Below, in pieces: positions 16,231-25,729 of a stretch of 64,000 bases of DNA; the stretch's first letter is position 1, and every line of letters starts with the position of its first letter. This DNA is from Anaeromassilibacillus sp. An200 (GTDB taxonomy: Bacteria > Bacillota > Clostridia > Oscillospirales > Acutalibacteraceae). The stretch spans positions 1 to 64,000 of the forward strand of contig NZ_NFJU01000017.1 of NCBI RefSeq assembly GCF_002160025.1. The letters run 5' to 3'. Below the pieces are notes generated by a model. It had not been told where the DNA came from. It saw nothing but the letters and a program-made list of their open reading frames with translations, and did not search any database. Both the position numbers and the translations under genes were made by a program.

Positions 16231-18759
16231 TTGAAAAAGAAAGAAGCAAGTGCAAGAATTAAAATCAATCATCTGTTAGAAGAAGCTGGCTGGCGTTTCT
16301 TTGATGATAAAAACGGACCTGCAAACATACAGCTGGAACCCAATGTCAAAATGTCCAAAGCTGATTTGACAGGTCTGGGCGAAAATTTTGATAAGGTGAA
16401 GAATGGCTTTGTGGATTTTCTGCTCCTCGATGATAAAGGTAAGCCTTTTATTGTGCTGGAAGCAAAAGCAGAGGATAAAGATCCCCTCGTCGGCAAGGAG
16501 CAGGCCAGAGAATATGCCAAGTCCCTTTATCTCAAGTATGTGATTCTCTCCAACGGAAATCAGCATTATTTCTGGAATATTTACAAGGGAAATCCGCAGC
16601 TTATCACGGCTTTCCCCAGCTATGAAAGCATTCGGGAAAGCAAAGCCATGAACGCTGACCCAGCAAAACTATATTCTGAGGAAATTGGTGCGGATTATAT
16701 TGCCGTAATCAAAAATCCTCGATATATGGAGGCACCCGAGTACATAAATCCCGAAACTCGTCAGCAATTTTTATATGATAATGGACTGCGTTTTCTCCGT
16801 CAGTATCAGATCAATGCGTTGAAAGCTTTGCAGGAATCTGTGCGACGTGGAAATCAGAGATTTCTGTTTGAGATGGCAACCGGTACAGGTAAGACTCTCA
16901 CTTCCGCTGCCGTAATTCGTCTTTTCTTGCGCAGCGGAAATGCGAATCGGGTGCTTTTCCTGGTGGATAGAATCGAGCTTGAAAATCAGGCTAAGAAAAA
17001 CTTCCAGAATTATCTTGTTCCTGACTATCACACAGTTATCTTCAAGGAGAACGTAGATGATTGGCGGAAAGCGGAGGTTGTCGTTTCCACCGTACAAACA
17101 CTTATGTTCAGCAATAAATACAAGCGTTTCTTTAAGCCTACCGACTTTTCACTTATCATTGCAGATGAGTGTCATCGTTCCATCAATGGAAACAGCCGTG
17201 CCGTATTCGAATATTTTCTCGGCTATAAGCTGGGATTGACGGCTACGCCCAAAGACTATATCAAAAATATTGATGTAGAAAGGCTGAAAGCTACTGATCC
17301 ACGGGCATGGGAAAAACGGCAACTTCTGGACAGCTATAAAACCTTTGGCTGTGAAAGCGGCGACCCAACATACCGCTATTCACTGCTGGATGGAGTTCGT
17401 GACGGCTATTTGATCAATCCTACAGTAGTGGACGCCAGAACTGATATTACAACAAAACTATTGGCAGATGAAGGTTATGCCGTGATTTCGCAAGGGGATG
17501 AAGCGGACGAAGAACAGGAAGAAACCTACTTTGCCCGTGACTTTGAAAAGAAGTTTTTCTCCGAAGAAACCAACAAGATGTTTGTTAAAACTTTTATGGA
17601 CAATGCGCTCCGTGACCCGATTACCGGAGAAATTGGCAAAGGCATCATCTTCTGCGTAAGCCGCAAACATGCAGCAAAAATCACACAGCTGCTGAACGTG
17701 TATGCGGATATGATGTTCCCCGGCAAATACTGTTCTGATTTTGCTATGCAGATCACATCAGACATTATGAACGCACAAACCTATACAATCAACTTTCAGA
17801 ACAATAATCTGAGCGGAACAACCAATTTCCTGGAAGGGTATAAATCATCCAAGACCAGAATCTGTGTCACAGTGGGCATGATGACAACCGGGTATGACTG
17901 CGAAGATTTGCTGAACATCGGGTTACTGCGCCCTATCTTCTCTCCCACAGACTTTATTCAGATTAAGGGACGTGGTACACGAAAACATGATTTCATCTTC
18001 AAAGAGCGAAACGGCGGTCAGGAAATCGTCCATAAGTACCCCAAGGAAACATTCAAACTGTTCGACTTCTTTGGAAACTGCGAATATTTTGAAGAAAAGT
18101 TTGATTATGATGAGGTCTTAAAGTTGCCCCGCTTCCAAGGCAGCAGCGTGTCGCCAGGTACTCCACCTGTTGATCCGGATGGGTATGAAAACTTTGCTCC
18201 TGACCCGCTGAAAACACTGGTAGAGACCAAAATCGGTGCTGAAGGCATGAAGATTGACCGGATGTACTTTGATAAATTCGAGGAGACTGTCAAAGAAGAT
18301 CCGGTTGCGAGAGAACAGTATGAGCAGGGCAACTATCCCGCTGTCATCCGCTATATTGATGACCACATTATGAATCAGCCCAACGAGTATTACACCTGGG
18401 ACAAGCTGCGGCGCTCCATTGGCAGTGATCGCCGCATCACGGCCCGGGAAATTCTGGACAAAATCTTTGGTGTCCTGCCCTTCTTTAAGAGTAAAAAGGA
18501 ATTGGTAGAGGATGAATTCGAGGGATATGCCCTGACGCACAGTATTCCGTCAGAAAAGTATGCCGATGTAAAAGAGTTCTTTGCCACTTATGTAACGGAC
18601 AAAGATGTGCGCAGAGCCATCGAAGACCGAAAATTCCAGCTGCTTGGAACGGACATCAGCACATACACTATGGCTGATCTGAAGCATTTGGGGCTGGATA
18701 GTATGCAAAGCGTGGTAGATTACGTTGCCGATAACGTCAATGTATCCCGCTTTATGTAG
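16231..18759 (+). CDS. hsdR: type I restriction enzyme R subunit
   Basis: An 842-aa motor and nuclease subunit that would translocate DNA with ATP and cleave unmodified DNA when joined to the M-S partner. The N-terminal nuclease shows D62 followed by E77-A-K79 (VDFLLLDD ... VLEAKA), the PD-(D/E)XK site. SF2 helicase motifs follow: Walker A ATGTGKT (216-222), motif II DECH (312-315), the LTATP motif III region, and motif VI QIKGRGTRK. A C-terminal helical region would contact the methylase. The TTG start is preceded by AGGGAGGG. Length is on the short side for HsdR (often 1000 aa), typical of the EcoEI-like branch. The 12-base gap to hsdM-S and shared strand indicate one operon. Confidence 0.93.
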   Translation: MKKKEASARIKINHLLEEAGWRFFDDKNGPANIQLEPNVKMSKADLTGLGENFDKVKNGFVDFLLLDDKGKPFIVLEAKAEDKDPLVGKEQAREYAKSLYLKYVILSNGNQHYFWNIYKGNPQLITAFPSYESIRESKAMNADPAKLYSEEIGADYIAVIKNPRYMEAPEYINPETRQQFLYDNGLRFLRQYQINALKALQESVRRGNQRFLFEMATGTGKTLTSAAVIRLFLRSGNANRVLFLVDRIELENQAKKNFQNYLVPDYHTVIFKENVDDWRKAEVVVSTVQTLMFSNKYKRFFKPTDFSLIIADECHRSINGNSRAVFEYFLGYKLGLTATPKDYIKNIDVERLKATDPRAWEKRQLLDSYKTFGCESGDPTYRYSLLDGVRDGYLINPTVVDARTDITTKLLADEGYAVISQGDEADEEQEETYFARDFEKKFFSEETNKMFVKTFMDNALRDPITGEIGKGIIFCVSRKHAAKITQLLNVYADMMFPGKYCSDFAMQITSDIMNAQTYTINFQNNNLSGTTNFLEGYKSSKTRICVTVGMMTTGYDCEDLLNIGLLRPIFSPTDFIQIKGRGTRKHDFIFKERNGGQEIVHKYPKETFKLFDFFGNCEYFEEKFDYDEVLKLPRFQGSSVSPGTPPVDPDGYENFAPDPLKTLVETKIGAEGMKIDRMYFDKFEETVKEDPVAREQYEQGNYPAVIRYIDDHIMNQPNEYYTWDKLRRSIGSDRRITAREILDKIFGVLPFFKSKKELVEDEFEGYALTHSIPSEKYADVKEFFATYVTDKDVRRAIEDRKFQLLGTDISTYTMADLKHLGLDSMQSVVDYVADNVNVSRFM

Positions 18760-18770
18760 GAGGAAAGAAA

Positions 18771-21227
18771 ATGTTGACATTTGACGTAAAGCGCAAGATC
18801 AATACGCTGCGTGATATTTTGGTGGGCAAGGTGCCCGATCCCAAGGCGCAGGTTGAACAGATTACCATTGCGCTCATTTATAAATTCATGGATGACATGG
18901 ATATAGAAGGTTTGGAATTTGGCGGCACACGGCAGTTTTTTACAGGTGAATATGAGAAGTATGCCTGGACGGAAATTATGAAGCCCGAAAACAGCGGGCA
19001 GCAAAGGGCTTTTCTCTATGCGGAAGGCATTGAAAAAATGGCTACGAACCCCAACCTTCCGCAGCTGTTCCGGGATATTTTCCGTGGAGCATATATCCCT
19101 TATCGGGACCCGGATACCTTGAATATGTTCCTCAAAGAAGTCAGCGACTTCTCGTATGACAACAGCGAGGATTTGGGCAATGCCTTTGAATATCTGCTGT
19201 CCATCATGGGCAGCCAGGGAGATGCCGGCCAGTTCCGCACGCCCCGCCACATCATTGACATGATGGTGGAAATCGTAGACCCGAAGAAAAACGAGACTAT
19301 TCTGGACCCTGCCTGCGGTACAGCCGGTTTTCTGATCAGTGCCTATCGCCATATTCTGGCACAGAATAAGGATGAGGACGGTAAAAGCACGCTGACCGCC
19401 GATGACCGCAAGCGTTTGACGGAAAACTTTGCAGGGTACGATATTTCTCCCGATATGGTACGTCTGTCTCGGGTAAATATGTACCTTCACCATTTTACAA
19501 AGCCCAAAATCAGCGAATATGACACCCTAACCAGTGAAGAAAAATGGGATGACTGTTATGATGTCATCCTTGCAAATCCGCCTTTCATGACGCCAAAGGG
19601 CGGAATTATGCCCCACAGCCGCTATCGGGTAAAAGCTAAGCGCTCCGAAGTGCTGTTTGTGGACTACATTGCTGAGCACCTCAACCCAACAGGCCGGGCA
19701 GCCATCATTGTTCCGGAGGGTATTGTGTTCCAGTCTGCCAATGCTTACAAAGAACTTCGGAAATATCTGGTAGACGGCGGCTTGCTGTATGCGGTAATCT
19801 CACTACCTGCCGGTGTTTTCAACCCGTACAGTGGTGTTAAAACCAGTATTTTGCTCATTGATAAGTCTTTCGCCAGGTTAAAAGATGAAATCCTTTTTGT
19901 AAAACTGAACAATGACGGATTCGACCTGGGAGCACAGCGCCGTGAAATAAAAGGTAGCGAAATTCCAGAAATTATTCGTATAGTCAAGAAGTATCATGCT
20001 GATCTGGATCTGCAAACAGCAGATGATGAAATTCTTCATCACCCACTTGTAACTATTGGCAGTAAAAATGAAATTGCAAAACAGGATTATATTTTGGCTG
20101 GAGATCGGTACAAAGAAGAACAGCCAATTTCTAGCACTTGGCCAATTGTTACATTAGGAGAAGTGTGTGAGGTGATTTCAGGACAATCTCCTGAAGGAAA
20201 ATTTTATAATGATATTGCTGAAGGTGTTCCTTTTTATCAGGGAAAAACTGAATTCACGGAAATTTATCTGGGTAAACCTAAAAAGTGGACGACAATGGTT
20301 ACAAAAACGAGCTCTAAAAATGACATTGTTATGTCTGTAAGAGCACCTGTTGGACCGGTTAATATTGTAACCGAGGATATTTGCATTGGGAGGGGTTTAG
20401 CAGCTATTCGATGCAGCTCCAAAATACAATATAAGTATTTGTTTTATGTTTTAAAACAAATGGAAGATGAGATACAAGGAGATAACGGTGCTGCTTTTTC
20501 TTCAATCAATAGAAAACAAATTGAGCAAATAAAAATTCCGCTTCCTCCTATATCAGTACAGGAAGAAATTGTTGCTGAACTTGAGAGCTATCAAAGAATT
20601 ATTGATGGAGCTAGACAAGTTATCGACAACTACAGACCCAACATTAAAATTGATTCCTGTTGGGAGTTAAAACCTTTAGCTCAAATCTGTGATGTAAGAG
20701 ATGGCACACATGACAGTCCAAAGTTTATTCCGGATGGTTTTCCATTAGTAACTTCTAAAAATATCAAAAATGGAACAATTGTTTTAGATGATGTAAATTT
20801 CATTTCAAAGGAAGACTATGATAAAATTAATCAACGATCCAAGGTGGATAAAGGCGATATTCTTATGCCTATGATTGGAACAATAGGTAACCCTGTTATT
20901 GTTGATATTGAACCAACCTTTGCGATAAAAAATGTTGCACTAATAAAATTCTCGGGTCAAGAAGTGAAGGCAAAGTATGTATTATTTGTGCTGAACAGCT
21001 CTTTGTTTGCCAAATATATTGAGGCTACCAAACGTGGTGGTACTCAACATTTTATTTCACTAAAAGACATTCGCTCATTTAATATTCCTTGCCCGGCAGT
21101 GGAGATTCAAGAAAGCATTATAAGAGAGATTGAAGAAGAAATATCTATTGTAGAACAAAACAAACGGCTCATAGACATCTTTAAACAAAAACTAGCAGAT
21201 AGAATTAGCGAAGTCTGGGGGGAATAG
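18771..21227 (+). CDS. fused type I methyltransferase-specificity protein (HsdM-HsdS)
   Basis: An 818-aa fusion of two normally separate subunits. Residues 1 to about 445 are HsdM: N-terminal helical domain, QFRTPRH, motif I DPACGTAGF (179-187) and catalytic motif IV NPPF (269-272) for N6-adenine methylation. Residues from about 457 form HsdS, with two target-recognition domains beginning WPIVTLGEVCEVISGQSPEG and CWELKPLAQICDVRDGTHD, each followed by a coiled-coil spacer (QEEIVAELESYQRIIDGARQ and QESIIREIEEEISIVEQNKR). The specificity half is visibly more AT-rich than the methylase half, as expected for exchanged recognition domains. The start follows AGGAGG. With HsdR upstream it should form a complete R-M enzyme recognising a bipartite site. 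Confidence 0.92.
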   Translation: MLTFDVKRKINTLRDILVGKVPDPKAQVEQITIALIYKFMDDMDIEGLEFGGTRQFFTGEYEKYAWTEIMKPENSGQQRAFLYAEGIEKMATNPNLPQLFRDIFRGAYIPYRDPDTLNMFLKEVSDFSYDNSEDLGNAFEYLLSIMGSQGDAGQFRTPRHIIDMMVEIVDPKKNETILDPACGTAGFLISAYRHILAQNKDEDGKSTLTADDRKRLTENFAGYDISPDMVRLSRVNMYLHHFTKPKISEYDTLTSEEKWDDCYDVILANPPFMTPKGGIMPHSRYRVKAKRSEVLFVDYIAEHLNPTGRAAIIVPEGIVFQSANAYKELRKYLVDGGLLYAVISLPAGVFNPYSGVKTSILLIDKSFARLKDEILFVKLNNDGFDLGAQRREIKGSEIPEIIRIVKKYHADLDLQTADDEILHHPLVTIGSKNEIAKQDYILAGDRYKEEQPISSTWPIVTLGEVCEVISGQSPEGKFYNDIAEGVPFYQGKTEFTEIYLGKPKKWTTMVTKTSSKNDIVMSVRAPVGPVNIVTEDICIGRGLAAIRCSSKIQYKYLFYVLKQMEDEIQGDNGAAFSSINRKQIEQIKIPLPPISVQEEIVAELESYQRIIDGARQVIDNYRPNIKIDSCWELKPLAQICDVRDGTHDSPKFIPDGFPLVTSKNIKNGTIVLDDVNFISKEDYDKINQRSKVDKGDILMPMIGTIGNPVIVDIEPTFAIKNVALIKFSGQEVKAKYVLFVLNSSLFAKYIEATKRGGTQHFISLKDIRSFNIPCPAVEIQESIIREIEEEISIVEQNKRLIDIFKQKLADRISEVWGE

Positions 21228-21231
21228 CACT

Positions 21232-22380
21232 ATGTACGATGAAACGTTTAAGGACGCACTATATGGTGCTTTTCAGCCAGCCGATGAAGAATATGATCCA
21301 TCATTCTTAGTTCGCCTCTTAGAGTATTTTCCGACTGATAAAGTGGATGTAGGAAGTGGCACTTATGACCAATACCTTTATGATTTGGAGAAGACAGTCG
21401 TAGATAACTATGAGAAAGGTAACTATCAGGTTTCTTTTTTCTATGCGCACCTCATTTTTATGAGCTACACCTACTATTGCGTTGATCATGCCTTTCAGAC
21501 AAATCCGGATCGAATGAAAGATCTTTTTTACCCAATCAATGCTTATAACGGTAAAACAGATAAACCGGATATTGAAAATCACGCAAGTGTTTATGATTTC
21601 AGCAAAATTCCGGAAAAAGAAATATTCAAAGTCTTCCGTGCGCTGGAGATGGAAGATGAAAAAATAAAAGCGCTCTCAAAGTACATAAGCGATAGAGATG
21701 ACTATGCTCATGCCACAGGACAAGGAAATATTTCTATCGATGCCCTGTCTCAAAATATACGGACAATAACCAAGCACATGGAAGCGTTGCACGAAATTTT
21801 TAAAGGACCAGCAAAAAACCTCTATGTTCAGTATTTACTTAGTCACTGTGAGATGGAGTATTCTGATGTTGTAGATGGTGTTTATGATTTCATCGTAGAT
21901 AATATGTTATCGCTTCACGATTTGGAATACCTATGCCATTTAGGAATCAGCGGTATTAGAAATGAGAACGAAGAATTCAAAAGTAAATACAGATTTATTA
22001 AAAAAGTACACTGTACGTTTATCGAGTACTGCATGGAGAACATGGGAATAGATTCACCCAGTAGTTATACAGATTTGAGAGATGAAGCCTATCTGTATTA
22101 TAAATATCAGGACAATGCCGTTGAGTATGTAGAGAATGAGCTTGGTGTCAGTGCTTATGAATGTGGAAAAGAAGGCGTGGAGTTTCCAGTTTATGAGTGC
22201 TTGGAATGCGGTGCGGAGCAGCTGGCTCATGATACAAAGGCACAAAAATACCATTGCTTTTCATGCGGAGAAGATTTTGACGAAAGCACCATTTCATTTT
22301 GCAGCCAATGTGGTGCTATTATGAAAGATAATGAAATTGACATCTGTCCAAACTGTATTGAGAATATAACGGCTGATTAA
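21232..22380 (+). CDS. R-M-linked protein with HEPN-like motif and C-terminal zinc ribbons
   Basis: A 382-aa protein starting 4 bases after hsdM-S, so almost certainly co-translated. The first 230 residues are helical and contain an R-x4-H motif (RDDYAH, Arg155-His160) in the position and context typical of HEPN RNases, which often act as toxic effectors in defence loci. The last 60 residues hold paired Cys motifs (YECLECG, YHCFSCG, SFCSQCG, DICPNC), two zinc-ribbon-like units. I do not know a named family. Location inside the hsd operon suggests an accessory or back-up effector. The HEPN call is by eye and needs structure prediction. Confidence 0.6.
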   Translation: MYDETFKDALYGAFQPADEEYDPSFLVRLLEYFPTDKVDVGSGTYDQYLYDLEKTVVDNYEKGNYQVSFFYAHLIFMSYTYYCVDHAFQTNPDRMKDLFYPINAYNGKTDKPDIENHASVYDFSKIPEKEIFKVFRALEMEDEKIKALSKYISDRDDYAHATGQGNISIDALSQNIRTITKHMEALHEIFKGPAKNLYVQYLLSHCEMEYSDVVDGVYDFIVDNMLSLHDLEYLCHLGISGIRNENEEFKSKYRFIKKVHCTFIEYCMENMGIDSPSSYTDLRDEAYLYYKYQDNAVEYVENELGVSAYECGKEGVEFPVYECLECGAEQLAHDTKAQKYHCFSCGEDFDESTISFCSQCGAIMKDNEIDICPNCIENITAD

Positions 22381-22417
22381 GGCGCAAAAAAGAGCAATCA
22401 CATAAGGAGGAGTTGCG

Positions 22418-23464
22418 TTGGAAGCAGAAGAACGAAAAACAGCTATGAGCCACGATGAAATGCAGGATTATTGGGAAACGCTGTGCTCATTTACAGGCGA
22501 AGATATACCAAATGAAGTTAATCAACTGATGGCGAAAATTCGCTATCCAAGATTTTTGTATAAGTATCGTGCGGTGAATAACAATAATCTTGATGCTTTA
22601 CGCTCTAATAAACTATTCTTCTCTAAAGCCAGCAGTTATGATGATCCGTTTGACACCTTTTTACATATTGATGTGGAGAAGATCCGTCAAGAATTTGTTA
22701 GTAACTATAGCTCCCCTGAGGCATTAGCAGCGTTAGCGAACGGGATGAAAGAAACCTTTCAAAATCAACCCGGCATCCCGCAAGAATTTATTCAGCAAGT
22801 TACGAATGTCGAAGGGTTAAAACAATTATTTGCAAATGGAATTACAAACCAATTTTTGTCCTATGTACTAACTTTGCGCTCAAAAATACAAGACGAGATT
22901 CTGTCCATCTGCTTTTCTGAAAATGGGTTTAATGAAACTCTGTGGTTAAAATACGCCGATATGCACAAGGGTTTTTGTCTTATGTATGACCTTAGTGATG
23001 CGGATAGTTCGTATTGTGGGAAATTGGACAAGTGCGCAAATTGTGGCGTCTATAAATATGGAACACGGATTTATCCAGTATATTATTCCAACACTCCACA
23101 TGATGCAACCAATTTTGCAAAGTTTGTTATGGGACAAGATATGGTGCAGCAATTAGGAGTGCCTTTGCCAGACTTCATGCAAAAGGAATTAAAACCGCTT
23201 CCGTGGGAAGTCGAACGAAATAGCTTGATTAAAAAGGAATGCCACAAATATGATGAAGAATGGCGGATGCTTGCTAATTGCAAAATGAATCTCCCCGCAA
23301 TGATAGAGTGTGTTCCGGCTGGAGTCATTATTGGATTGAGAACATCCCCAGTAGATAAAAATCTGATTATTTCCATGGCCAAAGAAGCCGGAGTCAAAAA
23401 TATCTATCAATCCTACATCGATGAAAAAAACAGGCTGAACGCATATCTGCTCAAGGATGTATAG
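22418..23464 (+). CDS. DUF2971-family protein
   Basis: A 348-aa protein with a TTG start after AAGGAGG. It has the DUF2971 hallmarks: FLYKYRAVNNNNLDALRSNKLFFSKASSYDDPFD (the LYKYR...L..N.L.FS....NDPFD block), then ILSICFSENGFNETLWLKYADMHKGFCLMYD (CFS....LMW..YA..H.GFC..F), and a Cys pair (CANCG) in between. DUF2971 proteins are widespread near phage-defence and mobile genes; their activity is not established as far as I know. It is the last gene of the hsd operon and ends before a strong hairpin. A second DUF2971 protein accompanies the R-M system of element 2. Confidence 0.85.
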   Translation: MEAEERKTAMSHDEMQDYWETLCSFTGEDIPNEVNQLMAKIRYPRFLYKYRAVNNNNLDALRSNKLFFSKASSYDDPFDTFLHIDVEKIRQEFVSNYSSPEALAALANGMKETFQNQPGIPQEFIQQVTNVEGLKQLFANGITNQFLSYVLTLRSKIQDEILSICFSENGFNETLWLKYADMHKGFCLMYDLSDADSSYCGKLDKCANCGVYKYGTRIYPVYYSNTPHDATNFAKFVMGQDMVQQLGVPLPDFMQKELKPLPWEVERNSLIKKECHKYDEEWRMLANCKMNLPAMIECVPAGVIIGLRTSPVDKNLIISMAKEAGVKNIYQSYIDEKNRLNAYLLKDV

Positions 23465-23479
23465 GAGTCTGAATAATGC

Positions 23480-23520
23480 AAAACACGGATGATCGCCTGA
23501 CGGCAAATCATCCGTGTTTT
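23480..23520. terminator. bidirectional terminator between the hsd operon and recombinase 2
   Basis: AAAACACGGATGAT (23480-23493) pairs perfectly with ATCATCCGTGTTTT (23507-23520) with a short loop and T/A tracts on both sides. It ends the plus-strand hsd operon and the minus-strand recombinase 2 gene whose stop is at 23526. Confidence 0.8.
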
Positions 23521-23525
23521 CAGTA

Positions 23526-25472
23526 TCAGATCATTTGAAAATGTTTCAGTGCGTCCATTATCGCCATTTCCTTTTCTGGCGGACACTTTGGCACTTTCGG
23601 GTTCTCGGATTTGGACAGGTTATAATTCTGACCAACCTCTAATCCACATTTGCGCTTAATCTGAGAGACATACAGGTTGGACACCTTCAAATGGTACTTC
23701 TCCCAAACATAAGCTTTGATTTCCTCGTAGGTTGCCTTGGTCTCAGCGGCAGTAGCGTCCAGCTCATCCAAATCCAGGTCGATCTCTATGGTGTCGTCTG
23801 GCTTTTGTTGGGACAAAAGAACAACCGTCTCGACCATTGTTTCGTTTTCCAAGGGCAATTCTTTCACTTCCGCCCCATTCACAGGAACGGGGAAATTGAA
23901 GATAATCTTCCTGATCCAGTTGCCGTCCGGCTGCTTTTCCGGGAACAATTCGATCCGCTCAATGAACGCCCGCATGAACTCCTTCCGCTCCACCTCGGAG
24001 GCGGCTTCATAGACCTGATCGAACGCCAACAGTAAGCGATAAATATTGTCACCGGAAATTTTCTTCTGTCGAATACTCCGTATCTGGCTTTGCACATCGT
24101 CAATCTGGGCTTCAATCTCATCTATTCTACCATATTGCTCGTCATAGCGGCGCTGCAAATCAGAAATTTTCCGGTCATAATACGGGTCATTCACATCCAA
24201 ACCGTCCATCTGCCGTTCCAGTCGGGTCTTTGTGCCTAACGTCTGCCGAAGCTGCGCTTGTAATGCTTCCAGCTGCTTCTCTAAGTCGTTCGTATCGACA
24301 GCGGAACCGATTTTCGCCTTGATTGCATCTGCAAACCGTGGGGCACTGACCATAGCAGAGATAATTGACGCTACCATGCGGTTCATCTCGGTCTGCTCAA
24401 TGTTCAGCCGGAAAGTACACTCGTGGCCTGTTGGCGTCACCGTATTCTTGCAGTAATAGTAATAGCGGGTCTTTTTGTCCTTGCTGTGGGCTTTTGCAAT
24501 ATTCCCGTACAGGCTTTTGCCGCAGCAAGGGCATTTCAGAATGCCGGACAGAATATGCGCATGGGTAGGATCGTTGACCTTCTCGCGCCGATAAGCATTG
24601 ACTTTCCGTTTCTCCTGCGCGAGATTCCAATCTTCTTCAGAAATGATAGCCTCATGCTTTCCCTCGTACACGGGAAACTCCGACTGTTCAACCACGTGCA
24701 TCTCATTCCGGGTACCAATCTTCTTCTCTGTCCGGCGTCTGCCATAGGCAATTTTCCCCATATATACCGGATTGTCAATGATACTTTTCACAAAGCTGGC
24801 GGAAAAACCGGGAATGGTGCCGTTCTGCCGCAGCTTCTTCACAAAGCCCTGCCGGTTCAGATATTTCGCCACACCGCTGACACCATCGTTGGTGTGAATA
24901 TAGCGGTCAAAGATGGTGCGGATCACGTCCACTTCATCCTCAGCAATCAACAGTTCGCCCTTTTCAAGACGGTATCCATAAGGGGCAAAGCCGCCGTTCC
25001 ATTTTCCTTCACGGGCTTTCTGCTCCCGTCCAGCCATCGTCTGTGTCCGAATATTCTCACGCTCTATCTCTGCCACCGCAGAAAGGACAGAAATCATCAG
25101 CTTGCCGGAATCCTTGGAACTGTCAATGCCATCTTCCACACAAATCAAATTGACACCGAAATCCTGCATCAGCTGCAAAGAATTCAGTACATCGGCAGCA
25201 TTTCTTCCGAATCGAGACAGTTTGAACACCAGCACATATTCCACGCCATCTTTGCAGTCCTGAATGTCTTGCAGCATCCGCTGAAATTCGTGTCTGCCCT
25301 GAATATTCTTGCCGGAAAAGCCTTCGTCAGAATATTCGCCAGCCACTACCATATCTTCGTATTCAGCGTATTTTCGCAGCTTATCACGCTGAGCATCCAG
25401 ACTGTATCCGTCCACCTGCATGGAAGTAGATACCCGTGTATAAAGATAGCATTTTGTTTTAGTTTTCTTCAT
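23526..25472 (-). CDS. large serine recombinase 2 with C-terminal tail (integrase of element 2)
   Basis: The 648-aa reading starts at the ATG at 25472; a reading 12 codons longer lacks a ribosome binding site. Residues 1-545 are clearly homologous to recombinase 1: catalytic serine in YLYTRVSTSMQ, KLSRFGR, GKWNGGFAPYGYRL, zinc ribbon (CPCCGKSL ... GHECTF) and a coiled coil. At about residue 548 it passes through the core ETVVLLS, then continues for about 94 residues in a separate tail (TYEEIKAYVWEKYHLKVS, SQIKRKCGLEVGQNYN, PPEKEMAIMDALKHF). That tail closely matches the C-terminus of RlmD at 39.0-39.3 kb. I infer that the tail belongs to element 1 and became joined here when the elements sat in tandem. 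Confidence 0.93.
   Translation of the reverse strand: MKKTKTKCYLYTRVSTSMQVDGYSLDAQRDKLRKYAEYEDMVVAGEYSDEGFSGKNIQGRHEFQRMLQDIQDCKDGVEYVLVFKLSRFGRNAADVLNSLQLMQDFGVNLICVEDGIDSSKDSGKLMISVLSAVAEIERENIRTQTMAGREQKAREGKWNGGFAPYGYRLEKGELLIAEDEVDVIRTIFDRYIHTNDGVSGVAKYLNRQGFVKKLRQNGTIPGFSASFVKSIIDNPVYMGKIAYGRRRTEKKIGTRNEMHVVEQSEFPVYEGKHEAIISEEDWNLAQEKRKVNAYRREKVNDPTHAHILSGILKCPCCGKSLYGNIAKAHSKDKKTRYYYYCKNTVTPTGHECTFRLNIEQTEMNRMVASIISAMVSAPRFADAIKAKIGSAVDTNDLEKQLEALQAQLRQTLGTKTRLERQMDGLDVNDPYYDRKISDLQRRYDEQYGRIDEIEAQIDDVQSQIRSIRQKKISGDNIYRLLLAFDQVYEAASEVERKEFMRAFIERIELFPEKQPDGNWIRKIIFNFPVPVNGAEVKELPLENETMVETVVLLSQQKPDDTIEIDLDLDELDATAAETKATYEEIKAYVWEKYHLKVSNLYVSQIKRKCGLEVGQNYNLSKSENPKVPKCPPEKEMAIMDALKHFQMI
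23811..23831 (-). repeat. attachment core b (junction of element 1 and element 2)
   Basis: The core ACAACCGTCTC (23821-23831) is identical to the other two cores, extended by GA as in core a. The outer ten bases are partly diverged. It encodes ETVVLLS within recombinase 2, and is the proposed junction where element 2 ends and element 1 begins. Confidence 0.65.
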
Positions 25473-25704
25473 ACGGGTCGCCCCTTTCTTCCATCTCTGA
25501 ACATTCATCCGTTACTTTCTTCTTCGCCAGACCTTCATTCTGAATGTAGTACTCCAACAAACGGAGCACATATTCCGGTGCATGGCGGTTATCCAGTTCC
25601 CACTCTGTCACAGTCCGATAGGGAATCTGAAAATATTTACAAAATTCCTTGCGGTTCATGCCTGTACTTTCCCGCAACTCTTTTATTTTGGTTTTGCAGT
25701 CCAT
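25459..25704 (-). CDS. small XRE-like helix-turn-helix regulator
   Basis: An 81-aa protein starting at the ATG at 25704 with GGAG upstream; a longer open frame to 25908 runs through the operator region and is not believable. CKTKIKELRESTGMNRKEFCKYFQIPYRTVTEWELDNRHAPEYVLRLLEYYI is a Cro/CI-type HTH. Its end overlaps the start of recombinase 2 by 14 bases, so the two are one transcript. A perfect 15-base inverted repeat overlies its promoter, making it a good candidate autorepressor controlling recombinase 2 expression, hence excision. Confidence 0.8.
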   Translation of the reverse strand: MDCKTKIKELRESTGMNRKEFCKYFQIPYRTVTEWELDNRHAPEYVLRLLEYYIQNEGLAKKKVTDECSEMEERGDPYEEN

Positions 25705-25729
25705 TTCTTTTACTCCATAAAGCAAAAAT

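Larger units (their letters stand above)
9715..23831. mobile_element. element 1: serine-recombinase element carrying a type I R-M module (about 14.1 kb)
   Basis: It is bounded by attachment cores a (9715-9736) and b (23811-23831). From left to right it contains recombinase 1, a relaxase-accessory small gene, a truncated MobL relaxase, a truncated DUF6076-like gene, a frameshifted gene, a sigma-like factor, an HTH protein, hsdR, hsdM-S, a HEPN-like/zinc-ribbon protein, a DUF2971 protein, and the tail domain that is now read as the C-terminus of recombinase 2. The relaxase remnant suggests it was once mobilizable and may now depend on a helper. Boundaries are inferred from repeats and chimeric proteins, not from an empty site. 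Confidence 0.7.
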
